Assembly: GCA_964563395.1 (NCBI GenBank) | Contig: CAZLWK010000001.1 | Coordinates: 124,001-188,000 of the forward strand | Source of the DNA: JBEVOS01 sp964563395 | GTDB taxonomy: Bacteria; Pseudomonadota; Alphaproteobacteria; Caulobacterales; Aquidulcibacteraceae | Direction of reading: 5' to 3' | Length of the DNA: 64,000 nt | Shown here: in pieces, positions 17,890-24,442 of the stretch | Layout: each line of letters starts with the position of its first letter | How positions within the stretch are numbered: the first letter of the stretch is position 1 | The notes under the pieces: generated by a model | What the model saw: the letters and a program-made list of their open reading frames with translations, nothing else | What the model was told of the DNA's origin: nothing | Database searches by the model: none | Position numbers and translations under genes: made by a program

Positions 17890-17966
17890 GCCGCCTTAGC
17901 TCAGTTGGTTAGAGCGTTGGATTGTGGATCCAAAGGTCCCCGGTTCGAGCCCGGGAGGCGGTACCA
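17890..17966 (+). tRNA. tRNA-His (GTG), divergent alphaproteobacterial type
   Basis: Cloverleaf with acceptor GCCGCCT/AGGCGGT, D arm GCTC/GAGC, anticodon stem TTGGA/TCCAA with loop TTGTGGA (anticodon GTG) and T arm CCCGG/CCGGG, followed by A73 and an encoded CCA. Position 1 is G and position 72 is T, so the end pair is G-U, and the discriminator is A, not the C73 that normally pairs with G-1. This matches the Caulobacter-type tRNA-His that lacks G-1 and is read by a divergent HisRS through A73 and U72. It ends 21 bases before the ATP-grasp gene and may be its transcription leader. Confidence 0.96.
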
Positions 17967-17974
17967 GAGCGAGA

Positions 17975-17987
17975 GGCGATCCTCGCC
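17975..17987 (+). promoter_or_regulatory. Small hairpin between ribosome site and ATP-grasp start
   Basis: GGCGA-TCC-TCGCC forms a 5-base-pair stem directly next to the ATG at 17988, just after the GAGAGG that would serve as ribosome-binding site. Folding would bring that site closer to the start codon or hide it. The leader upstream is the tRNA-His itself. Confidence 0.3.
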
Positions 17988-18965
17988 ATGATGAGCCATG
18001 CCCGGTACGCCGCGCACACGGCCCGCGTTCTCGGCTATGAGTTCCGCTCGCTCGACGGCGACGATTGTTACCTGTTCGAGGTGCGGGCGGGCGAAAGGCG
18101 CGCCCTCTTCCCCCTTGGGCACGCCACGCCCTACGCGCTGAATCGCGCGCACGCCTATTCGTTGGCGCGGGATAAATCCTTCGCCACGCGCGTGCTCGCG
18201 GAGGCGGGGCTGCCCACGATCCCTTCGACGCTTTTCTTCGCCAATGCGCGACAAGCCGCCTATCGCGCTCCAGGACGGGAGCGGGAGGATGCGCTCGCCT
18301 GGGCCGCGCGGGCGGCGTTTCCGATGTTCATGAAGCCCAATCAGGGTTCCAAGGGCGAATTCGCGGAAATCATTCCCGATGCGGCGGCGTTCGCCGCTTA
18401 TCTTGATCGTGTCGGCGCCGTTTATGATGGGGTGTTGGCCCAACCCCTCCTGACGGGCGATGAGCACCGCGTGATCGTGCTGCGTGGGCGGGCTCTGTGC
18501 GCCTACCGCAAACGTTCCCCGAAGATTCAGGGCGATGGACGCGGCACTCTGCGCACGCTGCTGGAAGCCGAACGCGCGCAGTGGAAATCGGCCGCGCGCG
18601 AGACGCCGCTTTCCGCTCTGCAGGTGCGCGATCGCGACGGCGCGCTCTACGCGCTCGATGACACGCCGCCCGTCGGCGAGCTCGTGATCGTGGGACGCGC
18701 CAATCGCGCGGCGGGGGGCGACGCCGACGCCATCGCCGCGCCCGCGCCGGAGAAGCTTGGCGCGCTGGCTTGCGCGGCGGCGCGCGCGCTCGATCTGGAC
18801 TTGGCGGGGGTCGATATCTTCGATGTTTCGCCCGCGCGCGACGGCGGCGAACTCGTGATCATTGAAGTCAACGCCAATCCCGCTGTGGAGACGCTGGAGG
18901 CGCAGGGGCGTTTCGATCTGATTGAACGCATTTGGGCCGCCAATTTCGAAGCGGCGCTGCGATGA
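17988..18965 (+). CDS. ATP-grasp amide ligase, cyanophycin-synthetase-like
   Basis: A 325-residue ATP-grasp ligase. The ATP-binding lysines are in FMKPNQGSKG (residues 114-123), the hinge is near AQPLLTGDEHRVIVLRG (151-167), and metal ligands are in IIEVNANPAVE (Glu293, Asn295, Asn297). KRSPKIQGDGRGTLRTLL (175-192) resembles the KRVPA-H-GDG-TI segment of the cyanophycin synthetase and GshF ATP-grasp domains, which join an amino group to an acyl phosphate. The N-terminal 60 residues do not match that family clearly. It overlaps the FolC-like gene by ATGA, so the two ligases are made together. An ATG three bases downstream is an alternative start. The product is unknown. Confidence 0.8.
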   Translation: MMSHARYAAHTARVLGYEFRSLDGDDCYLFEVRAGERRALFPLGHATPYALNRAHAYSLARDKSFATRVLAEAGLPTIPSTLFFANARQAAYRAPGREREDALAWAARAAFPMFMKPNQGSKGEFAEIIPDAAAFAAYLDRVGAVYDGVLAQPLLTGDEHRVIVLRGRALCAYRKRSPKIQGDGRGTLRTLLEAERAQWKSAARETPLSALQVRDRDGALYALDDTPPVGELVIVGRANRAAGGDADAIAAPAPEKLGALACAAARALDLDLAGVDIFDVSPARDGGELVIIEVNANPAVETLEAQGRFDLIERIWAANFEAALR

Positions 18966-20248
18966 ATTCCGATCCGGTCACGCCGTTTCCGAAATTCGGC
19001 GCCGGGATCGGCTTGCACCGCGTGCGCGCGATCGCGCAGACGCTCGATCTTGATCTTGCGCACTTCGCCGATCGCGCCTGCGTGATCACCGGATCGAACG
19101 GGAAGGGCAGCGTCGCCGCCATGACGGCCGCCATGCTCGCGGCGTGCGAGGGACCGGTGGGACGGTTCACCTCGCCGCATCTGTTCTCGATTCGCGAGCG
19201 CTTCTCCATTGATGGCGAAGACATCGATCCAGAGGCTCTCGATGGTCATTGGCGGCGTGTCTATGCTGCGGCGCGCGCCTATGAGGCGCGGCGCACGGAC
19301 GATCATGTCGGCGGGTTTGAATTCCTTTTCCTCGTCGCCGCATCCTGGTTCGCGGAGCAGCGCTGCGCCTTCACGGTTTGGGAAGCGGGCATAGGCGGTC
19401 GCTACGATCCCGTGCGTCTCATCAAGGCGCGGCGCGGCGCGCTCGTATCGCTTGACCTCGAACACACCAGATTGCTCGGCGATACGCTCGATCTCATCGC
19501 CTTCGATAAGCTCGACGCCTTTCCCGATGGGGCGGAGGTTTGGGCTGGGCCCATGCCGGCGCATTATGAGGAGCGGATCGGCGCCTATGCGCGCGTGCGT
19601 GATCTGGCGTTGCACGTCGTCGCGCCAGCGCATGGCGAGGGCGCGCTTGATGTCGATGTGGGCGACGCGCACTTGCGTCTGCCCCCGCCCTTGGCGGGCC
19701 CGCATCAGCGCGCCAACACGCAGATCGCGGCGCATCTCGCGTGCGCCCTCCTCGGCGCGGGGAGCGCGGCGCGTTTCGGCGGCGCGCTCGCCGAAGGGCT
19801 TGCGCGGACGCGCTGGCCTGGCCGGCTTGAGCGCATCGAGCAGAAGCCCCCCATCGTCGTCGATGTGGGCCATACGCCGGACGCCGTTCGCCAGTCGCGC
19901 GCAGGCTTCCTCGACCAATTCGCCCCTTGCGTTCTGGTATGCGGCGTGTCCGCCGACAAGGAGGCGAACGCTATCATTGAGGCGCTGGCGCCCGCGTTCA
20001 AAGTGATCGTCTGCGCCGCCGCGCGTCACAAGGGCCGGCCGGCCGCCGAGCTCGCGCCGCTGGCGCGGGCGGCGAACCCGGAGGCCGAGATCGTCGTGGC
20101 CGCCGACATGGCGGATGCGCGTGTGACCGCGCTTCATCGCGCCGCGGAGCGGAACGGCGCGATCTATGTGGCCGGAGGGCTCTTCGCGGCCATCGAGTTC
20201 AAGGCCCTCCATCTCGGGATGGACCCGCGCACGCTGCACTTCTTTTGA
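18962..20248 (+). CDS. FolC/Mur-ligase-family peptide ligase
   Basis: A 428-residue ATP-dependent ligase with the folylpolyglutamate synthase form of the Mur fold. The P-loop is TGSNGKGS (residues 43-50), followed by FTSPHLFSIRERF, WEAGIGGRYDP (140-150), LEHTRLLGDT, a lysine at 183 in the place of the carbamylated one, WPGRLE and DVGHTPDAVR (301-310). Such enzymes form an amide bond through an acyl phosphate. It could be the only FolC, but alphaproteobacterial folC normally follows accD, and here it is coupled to an ATP-grasp ligase, so a paralogue with another substrate is more likely. It starts in the stop of the preceding gene (ATGA). Confidence 0.8.
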   Translation: MNSDPVTPFPKFGAGIGLHRVRAIAQTLDLDLAHFADRACVITGSNGKGSVAAMTAAMLAACEGPVGRFTSPHLFSIRERFSIDGEDIDPEALDGHWRRVYAAARAYEARRTDDHVGGFEFLFLVAASWFAEQRCAFTVWEAGIGGRYDPVRLIKARRGALVSLDLEHTRLLGDTLDLIAFDKLDAFPDGAEVWAGPMPAHYEERIGAYARVRDLALHVVAPAHGEGALDVDVGDAHLRLPPPLAGPHQRANTQIAAHLACALLGAGSAARFGGALAEGLARTRWPGRLERIEQKPPIVVDVGHTPDAVRQSRAGFLDQFAPCVLVCGVSADKEANAIIEALAPAFKVIVCAAARHKGRPAAELAPLARAANPEAEIVVAADMADARVTALHRAAERNGAIYVAGGLFAAIEFKALHLGMDPRTLHFF

Positions 20249-20253
20249 TCGGC

Positions 20254-20266
20254 TTTAGCCGCTAAA
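20254..20266. promoter_or_regulatory. Palindrome TTTAGC-C-GCTAAA before the patatin gene
   Basis: A perfect 6-1-6 palindrome in the 39-base gap between the FolC-like gene and the patatin gene. It is AT-rich against a very GC-rich background and is the only gap of more than a few bases inside the six-gene block, so it may be an operator or part of a promoter that gives the patatin/SLOG pair its own control. Confidence 0.4.
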
Positions 20267-20287
20267 CCAAATCCATTGGGGGGTCTC

Positions 20288-21517
20288 ATGGCGCGAACGC
20301 TGGACGATCATCTCGCCGCGGACGGCGGTCCAAAGCGCATGCTGGCGCTCGATGGCGGCGGCGTGAAGGGCGTTTTGACCTTGGGCATGCTCAGCGCGCT
20401 GGAGGCGGAGCTGCGCCGGCGCGCGGGCGATGATGCGCTCGTGCTCGCTGATTATTATGATCTGATCGGCGGCACCTCGACTGGGGCCATCATCGCAACG
20501 GGCCTTGCGCTTGGCCTGAGCGTGGACGCCATGATCGAGATGTATCTCAAGCTTGGCCCTGCTGTTTTCGGCAAGACCGCCGGCGATGGCGTGTTCCTTC
20601 AGTCCAAGTTCGATTCACGCAAGCTGCGACAGGCGCTGCATCCGGTTTTGTTCACCAAGACGCTGGGCACCAAGGATCTCAAGACCGGCCTTGCGATATG
20701 CGCCAAGCGCATCGACACCGGCGCGGCCTGGGTGCTGACCAACAATCCGCGCGGCCGCTTCTACGATATCGATCCCGATCTCGATACGATTCCCAACAAG
20801 CGCTATCGCTTGATCGATCTCGTTCTTGCGAGCGCCGCAGCGCCAACTTTCTTTGACGAAATCGTCATCGATATCGCCCACGACGACAAGGGCAAGCTGT
20901 TGCAGCGCGGCTATTTCGTCGACGGCGCCGTTGGGGCCAACAACAATCCGAGCCTGCAGCTTTTCCTTCTGGCGTTGGAGCCGCGCTATGGATTCGGCTG
21001 GAGCGTCGGGCCGGATAAATTGATGATGACGTCGTGTGGGACCGGCCTCCGGCGGCCTGTAGTGGATGGAAAAAGCTTTCAATCTCTGCCGCCCGGCATG
21101 CGGGGCGTGCATGCGCTGCGCTCAATGGTGTTCGATACGCAGGTGCAGGGTGTGATGCTGATGCAGGCCCTTTCCGAGCCGAAGAGGGCCTGGTGGATCA
21201 ACGCCGAGGTGGAGGACATGAGCGGCCCCTCGCTCGCGGGCGCGCCGCTCCTCGATTATCAGCGCCTTGACGTGATGCTGGATCGCAAGCCGCGCCCGCG
21301 CCGCCGCAGCGATCCCAAGCCGCCCATCACCAAGCTTGAGGAATTGCTCGGCCGCGAGCTCGATTATGACGTGATCGAAGCGCTCGATCAGCTGGCGAAC
21401 GGACGACCGGAGAATATGGAGCTCTTGTGTGAGATCGGGCGCCTTGCGGGGCAGGGCTTCGTCGATGCGTCCTATCCCGATCCGAAATTTGATCTGCCGG
21501 AATGGACGCGCGCGTGA
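20288..21517 (+). CDS. Patatin-like phospholipase
   Basis: A 409-residue patatin. The anion-hole motif is LDGGGVKG (residues 21-28), the nucleophile is Ser64 in GTSTG, and the dyad aspartate is Asp212 in VDGAVGANNNP. All catalytic parts are intact, so it should hydrolyse phospholipid or acyl esters. No signal peptide or membrane helix is visible; it is probably cytoplasmic, as for CapV-type CBASS effectors and other patatin toxins. The ATG at 20288 has GGGGGG four bases upstream; a TTG 12 bases earlier lies over this site and is rejected. The C-terminal 120 residues (after WWINAEVEDMSGPS) are not a known domain to me. The next gene, a SLOG-like protein, overlaps its end by 16 bases. Confidence 0.92.
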   Translation: MARTLDDHLAADGGPKRMLALDGGGVKGVLTLGMLSALEAELRRRAGDDALVLADYYDLIGGTSTGAIIATGLALGLSVDAMIEMYLKLGPAVFGKTAGDGVFLQSKFDSRKLRQALHPVLFTKTLGTKDLKTGLAICAKRIDTGAAWVLTNNPRGRFYDIDPDLDTIPNKRYRLIDLVLASAAAPTFFDEIVIDIAHDDKGKLLQRGYFVDGAVGANNNPSLQLFLLALEPRYGFGWSVGPDKLMMTSCGTGLRRPVVDGKSFQSLPPGMRGVHALRSMVFDTQVQGVMLMQALSEPKRAWWINAEVEDMSGPSLAGAPLLDYQRLDVMLDRKPRPRRRSDPKPPITKLEELLGRELDYDVIEALDQLANGRPENMELLCEIGRLAGQGFVDASYPDPKFDLPEWTRA

Positions 21518-22176
21518 CGCCGCGAACGATTATCGTCGCCGTCACGGGTCATCGTTTGAACCAATTGCCGGAACTCGAACGTCCGCGCATCAGGGCGGAG
21601 ATCGAACGCTGTCTCGATGAAATCGAGCAAGCCGCGGTTGAATTGACCGAAGGGCGCGCCCGCTTCACGCTGCATTCGGCGATCGCTGAGGGCGCCGATC
21701 GGTACGCCGCGGACGCCGCGCTCGCGCGTCACTGGCGCCTGGTGACGCCGCTGCCGTTCGAACCGGAACGCTACGAGCAGGATTTCGGCGGCAATAGGGA
21801 ATCGATCGCACATTTCCAGAAACTGCTTTGGGCGTCGCGCAGCGTCCGGCCGATCCGGGCAGAAGAGGTCGACGAGGCGCACGGCCCCGCCGCGCCTTAT
21901 GCCGCGGTAGGGCGCGCCCTGATCGAGCGCGCCGATCTTCTTTTGTGCGTTTGGAACGGCTCGCCCCCGCGCGGGCCGGGCGGCACGTCCGAGGTCGCGG
22001 CTTTGATGTTGGAGCGCGGCGGGCTCGTGCTCTGGATCGCCGTCGGCGCGCCAGGGGTTAAGCTCGTGGCGCCCGCGCCCTTGCCGCGCGCGGGCAGTTT
22101 TCGACGCCGCCTGCACGAGGCGCTCGCGCAGCGCTTCGAACGCGTGGCGCGTCCGCCGGAGATGAGAGTGGCGTGA
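21502..22176 (+). CDS. SLOG-like (Rossmannoid nucleotide-sensor) protein
   Basis: A 224-residue protein that I read as a SLOG-superfamily member: strand 1 ends in VAVTGHR (residues 12-18), then SAIAEGADRYAADAAL (59-74), LPFEPERYEQDF (84-95) and, after ERADLLLCVWNG, the phosphate-binding loop SPPRGPGGTSE (154-164). SLOG domains bind nucleotides or nucleotide-derived signals and occur as sensors or processing enzymes in conflict systems. There is no transmembrane segment. It overlaps the patatin gene, so the pair is probably translated in fixed ratio. GTG at 21514, which forms GTGA with the patatin stop, is an equally good start. The call rests on motif pattern alone. Confidence 0.65.
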   Translation: MDARVTPRTIIVAVTGHRLNQLPELERPRIRAEIERCLDEIEQAAVELTEGRARFTLHSAIAEGADRYAADAALARHWRLVTPLPFEPERYEQDFGGNRESIAHFQKLLWASRSVRPIRAEEVDEAHGPAAPYAAVGRALIERADLLLCVWNGSPPRGPGGTSEVAALMLERGGLVLWIAVGAPGVKLVAPAPLPRAGSFRRRLHEALAQRFERVARPPEMRVA

Positions 22177-22180
22177 GCCC

Positions 22181-23245
22181 ATGCGTGTATTGATTGTCGG
22201 CGCGGGGATTGTGGGGCTCATGTGCGCGCACGCGCTGATGCGGCGCGGGCTTGATGTGCGGGTGCTCGATCAAAACACCGACGCCGATCATGGCGCGTGG
22301 CGCGCCACCTCGCCGAACGCCGCGTGCATGCTCGGCCCCGTGAGCGAGTGCCTCCACCCCGAGCAGACCGCCAATCCGGCTTGGCTGCCCAACGCGCGCA
22401 GAAGCCTTGCGATGTGGCGCGAACTGGCGGAGGGCGAACCTCTTCTGTTCGGGCCGCATCTTCAGTTCAACGGCGCCGCGCTGATCGCGGATACGCCCGC
22501 ACGATCGGAGGCGCTTGAAGCGTTCTTCGCCGTCCATGGCGCAGGCATGGTTCGTCATGGCGACGCGTCGTGGTTCATTGCCGAGGAAGGCGTGGCATCG
22601 CCACGACTCTTGAATGCGCTTTCCGCGGAATTGGGTGTGAGGCTCATTCGCGGCGCTTGCGTTGAGCGGGTGACGACGGCGCAAGGCCAATTGATCCTCA
22701 CGGCCTCGGGGCGCGCCCATGAGGCCGACAAGGTGGTTTTCGCCACGGGACCGTTCGTGGCGCCCGCGTTGATGGATGCGATCGCCCCTCTGCGTCACAT
22801 TGCAGGCGCACACGGCGCGCTGATCGCTTTTCCGGGGCGCACGCTCACGCACACGAAGCGATTTGAAGATTGCTATCTGACGCCGCAACCGGACGGCGCC
22901 GTCGTCGCGGGCGCGACGATGCAGCGCGAGCGCGCCGATTGGGCGCCCGATCTCGAAGCCGAGGCGCGGCTCTTGGCCGTCGTGCGTCGTCGCGCGCCGG
23001 AGCTCGCCGGCGCGGATCATCACATGAAGCGCGGCGTGCGTCCCATGACGCCCGATTGGGCGCCGATGATCGGCGCGGCGGGGCCTGATGGCTGCTTTGT
23101 CGCGGTCGGGCATGGCCGCAATGGTTGGCTTCTTGCGCCGCTCACCGCGCGGCTGATCGCGGATCAGCTGCTCCATTCGTCGCGGCCGCCTTCATCGCCT
23201 TTCGATCCCCACCGCTTTGAGGAACACCATGACCCTCGCGCTTGA
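22181..23245 (+). CDS. FAD-dependent amine/D-amino-acid oxidoreductase (DAO family)
   Basis: A 354-residue flavoprotein. The ADP-binding motif is LIVGAGIVGL (residues 4-13), the second part of the FAD site is near DADHGAWRATSPNAA, and the C-terminal GxxGxGRNGWLLAP-like segment (AVGHGRNGWLLAP) closes the DAO fold as in glycine oxidase ThiO and D-amino-acid dehydrogenases. The substrate is a primary or secondary amine, not identifiable here. No thiamine gene is adjacent, so ThiO is not supported. It follows the SLOG-like gene by four bases and overlaps the next acyl-CoA dehydrogenase by 17 bases. Confidence 0.85.
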   Translation: MRVLIVGAGIVGLMCAHALMRRGLDVRVLDQNTDADHGAWRATSPNAACMLGPVSECLHPEQTANPAWLPNARRSLAMWRELAEGEPLLFGPHLQFNGAALIADTPARSEALEAFFAVHGAGMVRHGDASWFIAEEGVASPRLLNALSAELGVRLIRGACVERVTTAQGQLILTASGRAHEADKVVFATGPFVAPALMDAIAPLRHIAGAHGALIAFPGRTLTHTKRFEDCYLTPQPDGAVVAGATMQRERADWAPDLEAEARLLAVVRRRAPELAGADHHMKRGVRPMTPDWAPMIGAAGPDGCFVAVGHGRNGWLLAPLTARLIADQLLHSSRPPSSPFDPHRFEEHHDPRA

Positions 23246-24401
23246 ATTGTCCGAGGCGCAAGCCGCCATCAAGGACGCCATTGAGAAGATTTGCGCGGCC
23301 TATGACGATCGCTATTGGGAGCGCTGCGACAGCGAGGGCGCGTTTCCGGACGCTTTCGTCAACGACATCGCCGCCGGCGGCTGGCTCGGCATCGCCATGC
23401 CGGAGGAATTCGGCGGCGCCGGCCTTGGCCTCACCGAAGCCGCGCTGATGATGCAGTGCGTCGCCCAATCGGGCGCTGGCTTCACCGGCGCCAGCGCCAT
23501 TCACCTCAACATTTTCGGCCTCATGCCGATCGTGAAGTTTGGAACGGCCGAGCAAAAGGCGCGCTGCTTGCCGCCCGTCATCGCCGGCAAGGACAAGGCG
23601 TGTTTTGCGGTGACGGAGCCGAACAGCGGCCTCGACACGTCAAGCCTTGAGACGAAAGCCGTTCGTACAAATTCGGGCTATCAGATCATTGGGCGAAAAA
23701 TCTGGACCACGAACGCGCAGCGCGCCTCGAAAATTCTGATCATCGCCCGCACCACGCCGAAGGATCAGTGCAAGCGGCCGACGGATGGGCTTTCCTTGTT
23801 CTATAGCGATTTCGACCGCAACCGGATCGAGGCGAACATCATTCCGAAAATGGGGCGCAAGGCGGTCGAGTGCAACACGCTCTTCATCGATGGGCTCGAC
23901 GTGCCGCGGGAAGATCTCGTCGGCGAAGAGGGCAAGGGCTTTCAGATCTTGCTTACCGGTCTCAATCCGGAGCGCGTTCTGTTCGGCGCCGAAGCGGTGG
24001 GGCTCGGTCGGGCCGCGCTGCAGCGCGCGGCGCAATATGCGAAGGATCGCGTCGTGTTCGGGCGCCCCATCGGTCAAAATCAGGGCGTGGCGCATCCGCT
24101 CGCGAAAAGCTGGGCCGAATTGGAGGCCGCCAATCTGCTCGCCTTCAAGGCCGCCGCGCTGTTCGACGCCGGCAAGGAATGCGGCGCCGAGGCGAACGCG
24201 GCGAAATATCTCGGCGCCGAGGCGGGGTTCAACGCTTGCGAGGCGGCGGTGCTTGCGCATGGCGGCATGGGCTATGCCCGGGAATACTTCGTCGAGCGTT
24301 ATTTCCGGGAAGCCATGATCGCGCGCATCGCGCCCGTCAGCCGCGAAATGATCTTGAATTACATCGCCGAGCGCGTGCTGGGGCTCCCCAAGAGCTATTG
24401 A
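23229..24401 (+). CDS. Acyl-CoA dehydrogenase
   Basis: A 390-residue FAD acyl-CoA dehydrogenase with FAVTEPNSGLDTSS and GRKIWTTNAQRASK in the middle domain and LAHGGMGYAREYFVERYFRE in the last. At the place of the usual catalytic glutamate (YEGT loop) it has RIAPVSREM, with no acid. A glutamate is found instead in helix G, Glu248 in GLNPERVLF, as in isovaleryl-CoA and long-chain enzymes. The ATG at 23229 with AGGA six bases upstream is preferred to a TTG 12 bases earlier. It ends the six-gene co-directional block; a 41-base gap with a CtrA-like site follows. Confidence 0.93.
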   Translation: MTLALELSEAQAAIKDAIEKICAAYDDRYWERCDSEGAFPDAFVNDIAAGGWLGIAMPEEFGGAGLGLTEAALMMQCVAQSGAGFTGASAIHLNIFGLMPIVKFGTAEQKARCLPPVIAGKDKACFAVTEPNSGLDTSSLETKAVRTNSGYQIIGRKIWTTNAQRASKILIIARTTPKDQCKRPTDGLSLFYSDFDRNRIEANIIPKMGRKAVECNTLFIDGLDVPREDLVGEEGKGFQILLTGLNPERVLFGAEAVGLGRAALQRAAQYAKDRVVFGRPIGQNQGVAHPLAKSWAELEAANLLAFKAAALFDAGKECGAEANAAKYLGAEAGFNACEAAVLAHGGMGYAREYFVERYFREAMIARIAPVSREMILNYIAERVLGLPKSY

Positions 24402-24403
24402 TG

Positions 24404-24419
24404 TTAGGATTTCGTTAAC
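24404..24419 (+). promoter_or_regulatory. CtrA-like binding site
   Basis: TTAG-N7-TTAAC, one mismatch from the CtrA consensus TTAA-N7-TTAAC, placed 24 bases before the ATG of the lytic transglycosylase gene and directly after the stop of the acyl-CoA dehydrogenase. TTAA is rare in this GC-rich sequence. CtrA controls flagellum, pilus and cell-cycle genes in Caulobacterales. Confidence 0.55.
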
Positions 24420-24442
24420 CGTATTCGCCGACGCCCGATCGC

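Noticed and set aside
17988..20248. Calling the two ligases a true cyanophycin synthetase
   Set aside because: The P-loop is of the FolC type (NGKGS), the N-terminal CphA domain is missing and no cyanophycinase gene is near.
20288..22176. Reading the patatin/SLOG pair as a CBASS system
   Set aside because: No CD-NTase cyclase, Cap2, Cap3 or HORMA/TRIP13 gene is in the neighbourhood, so the CBASS label is not supported.
22181..23245. Glycine oxidase ThiO of thiamine synthesis
   Set aside because: DAO-fold motifs fit, but no thiS, thiG or other thiamine gene is adjacent, so the specific name is not justified.
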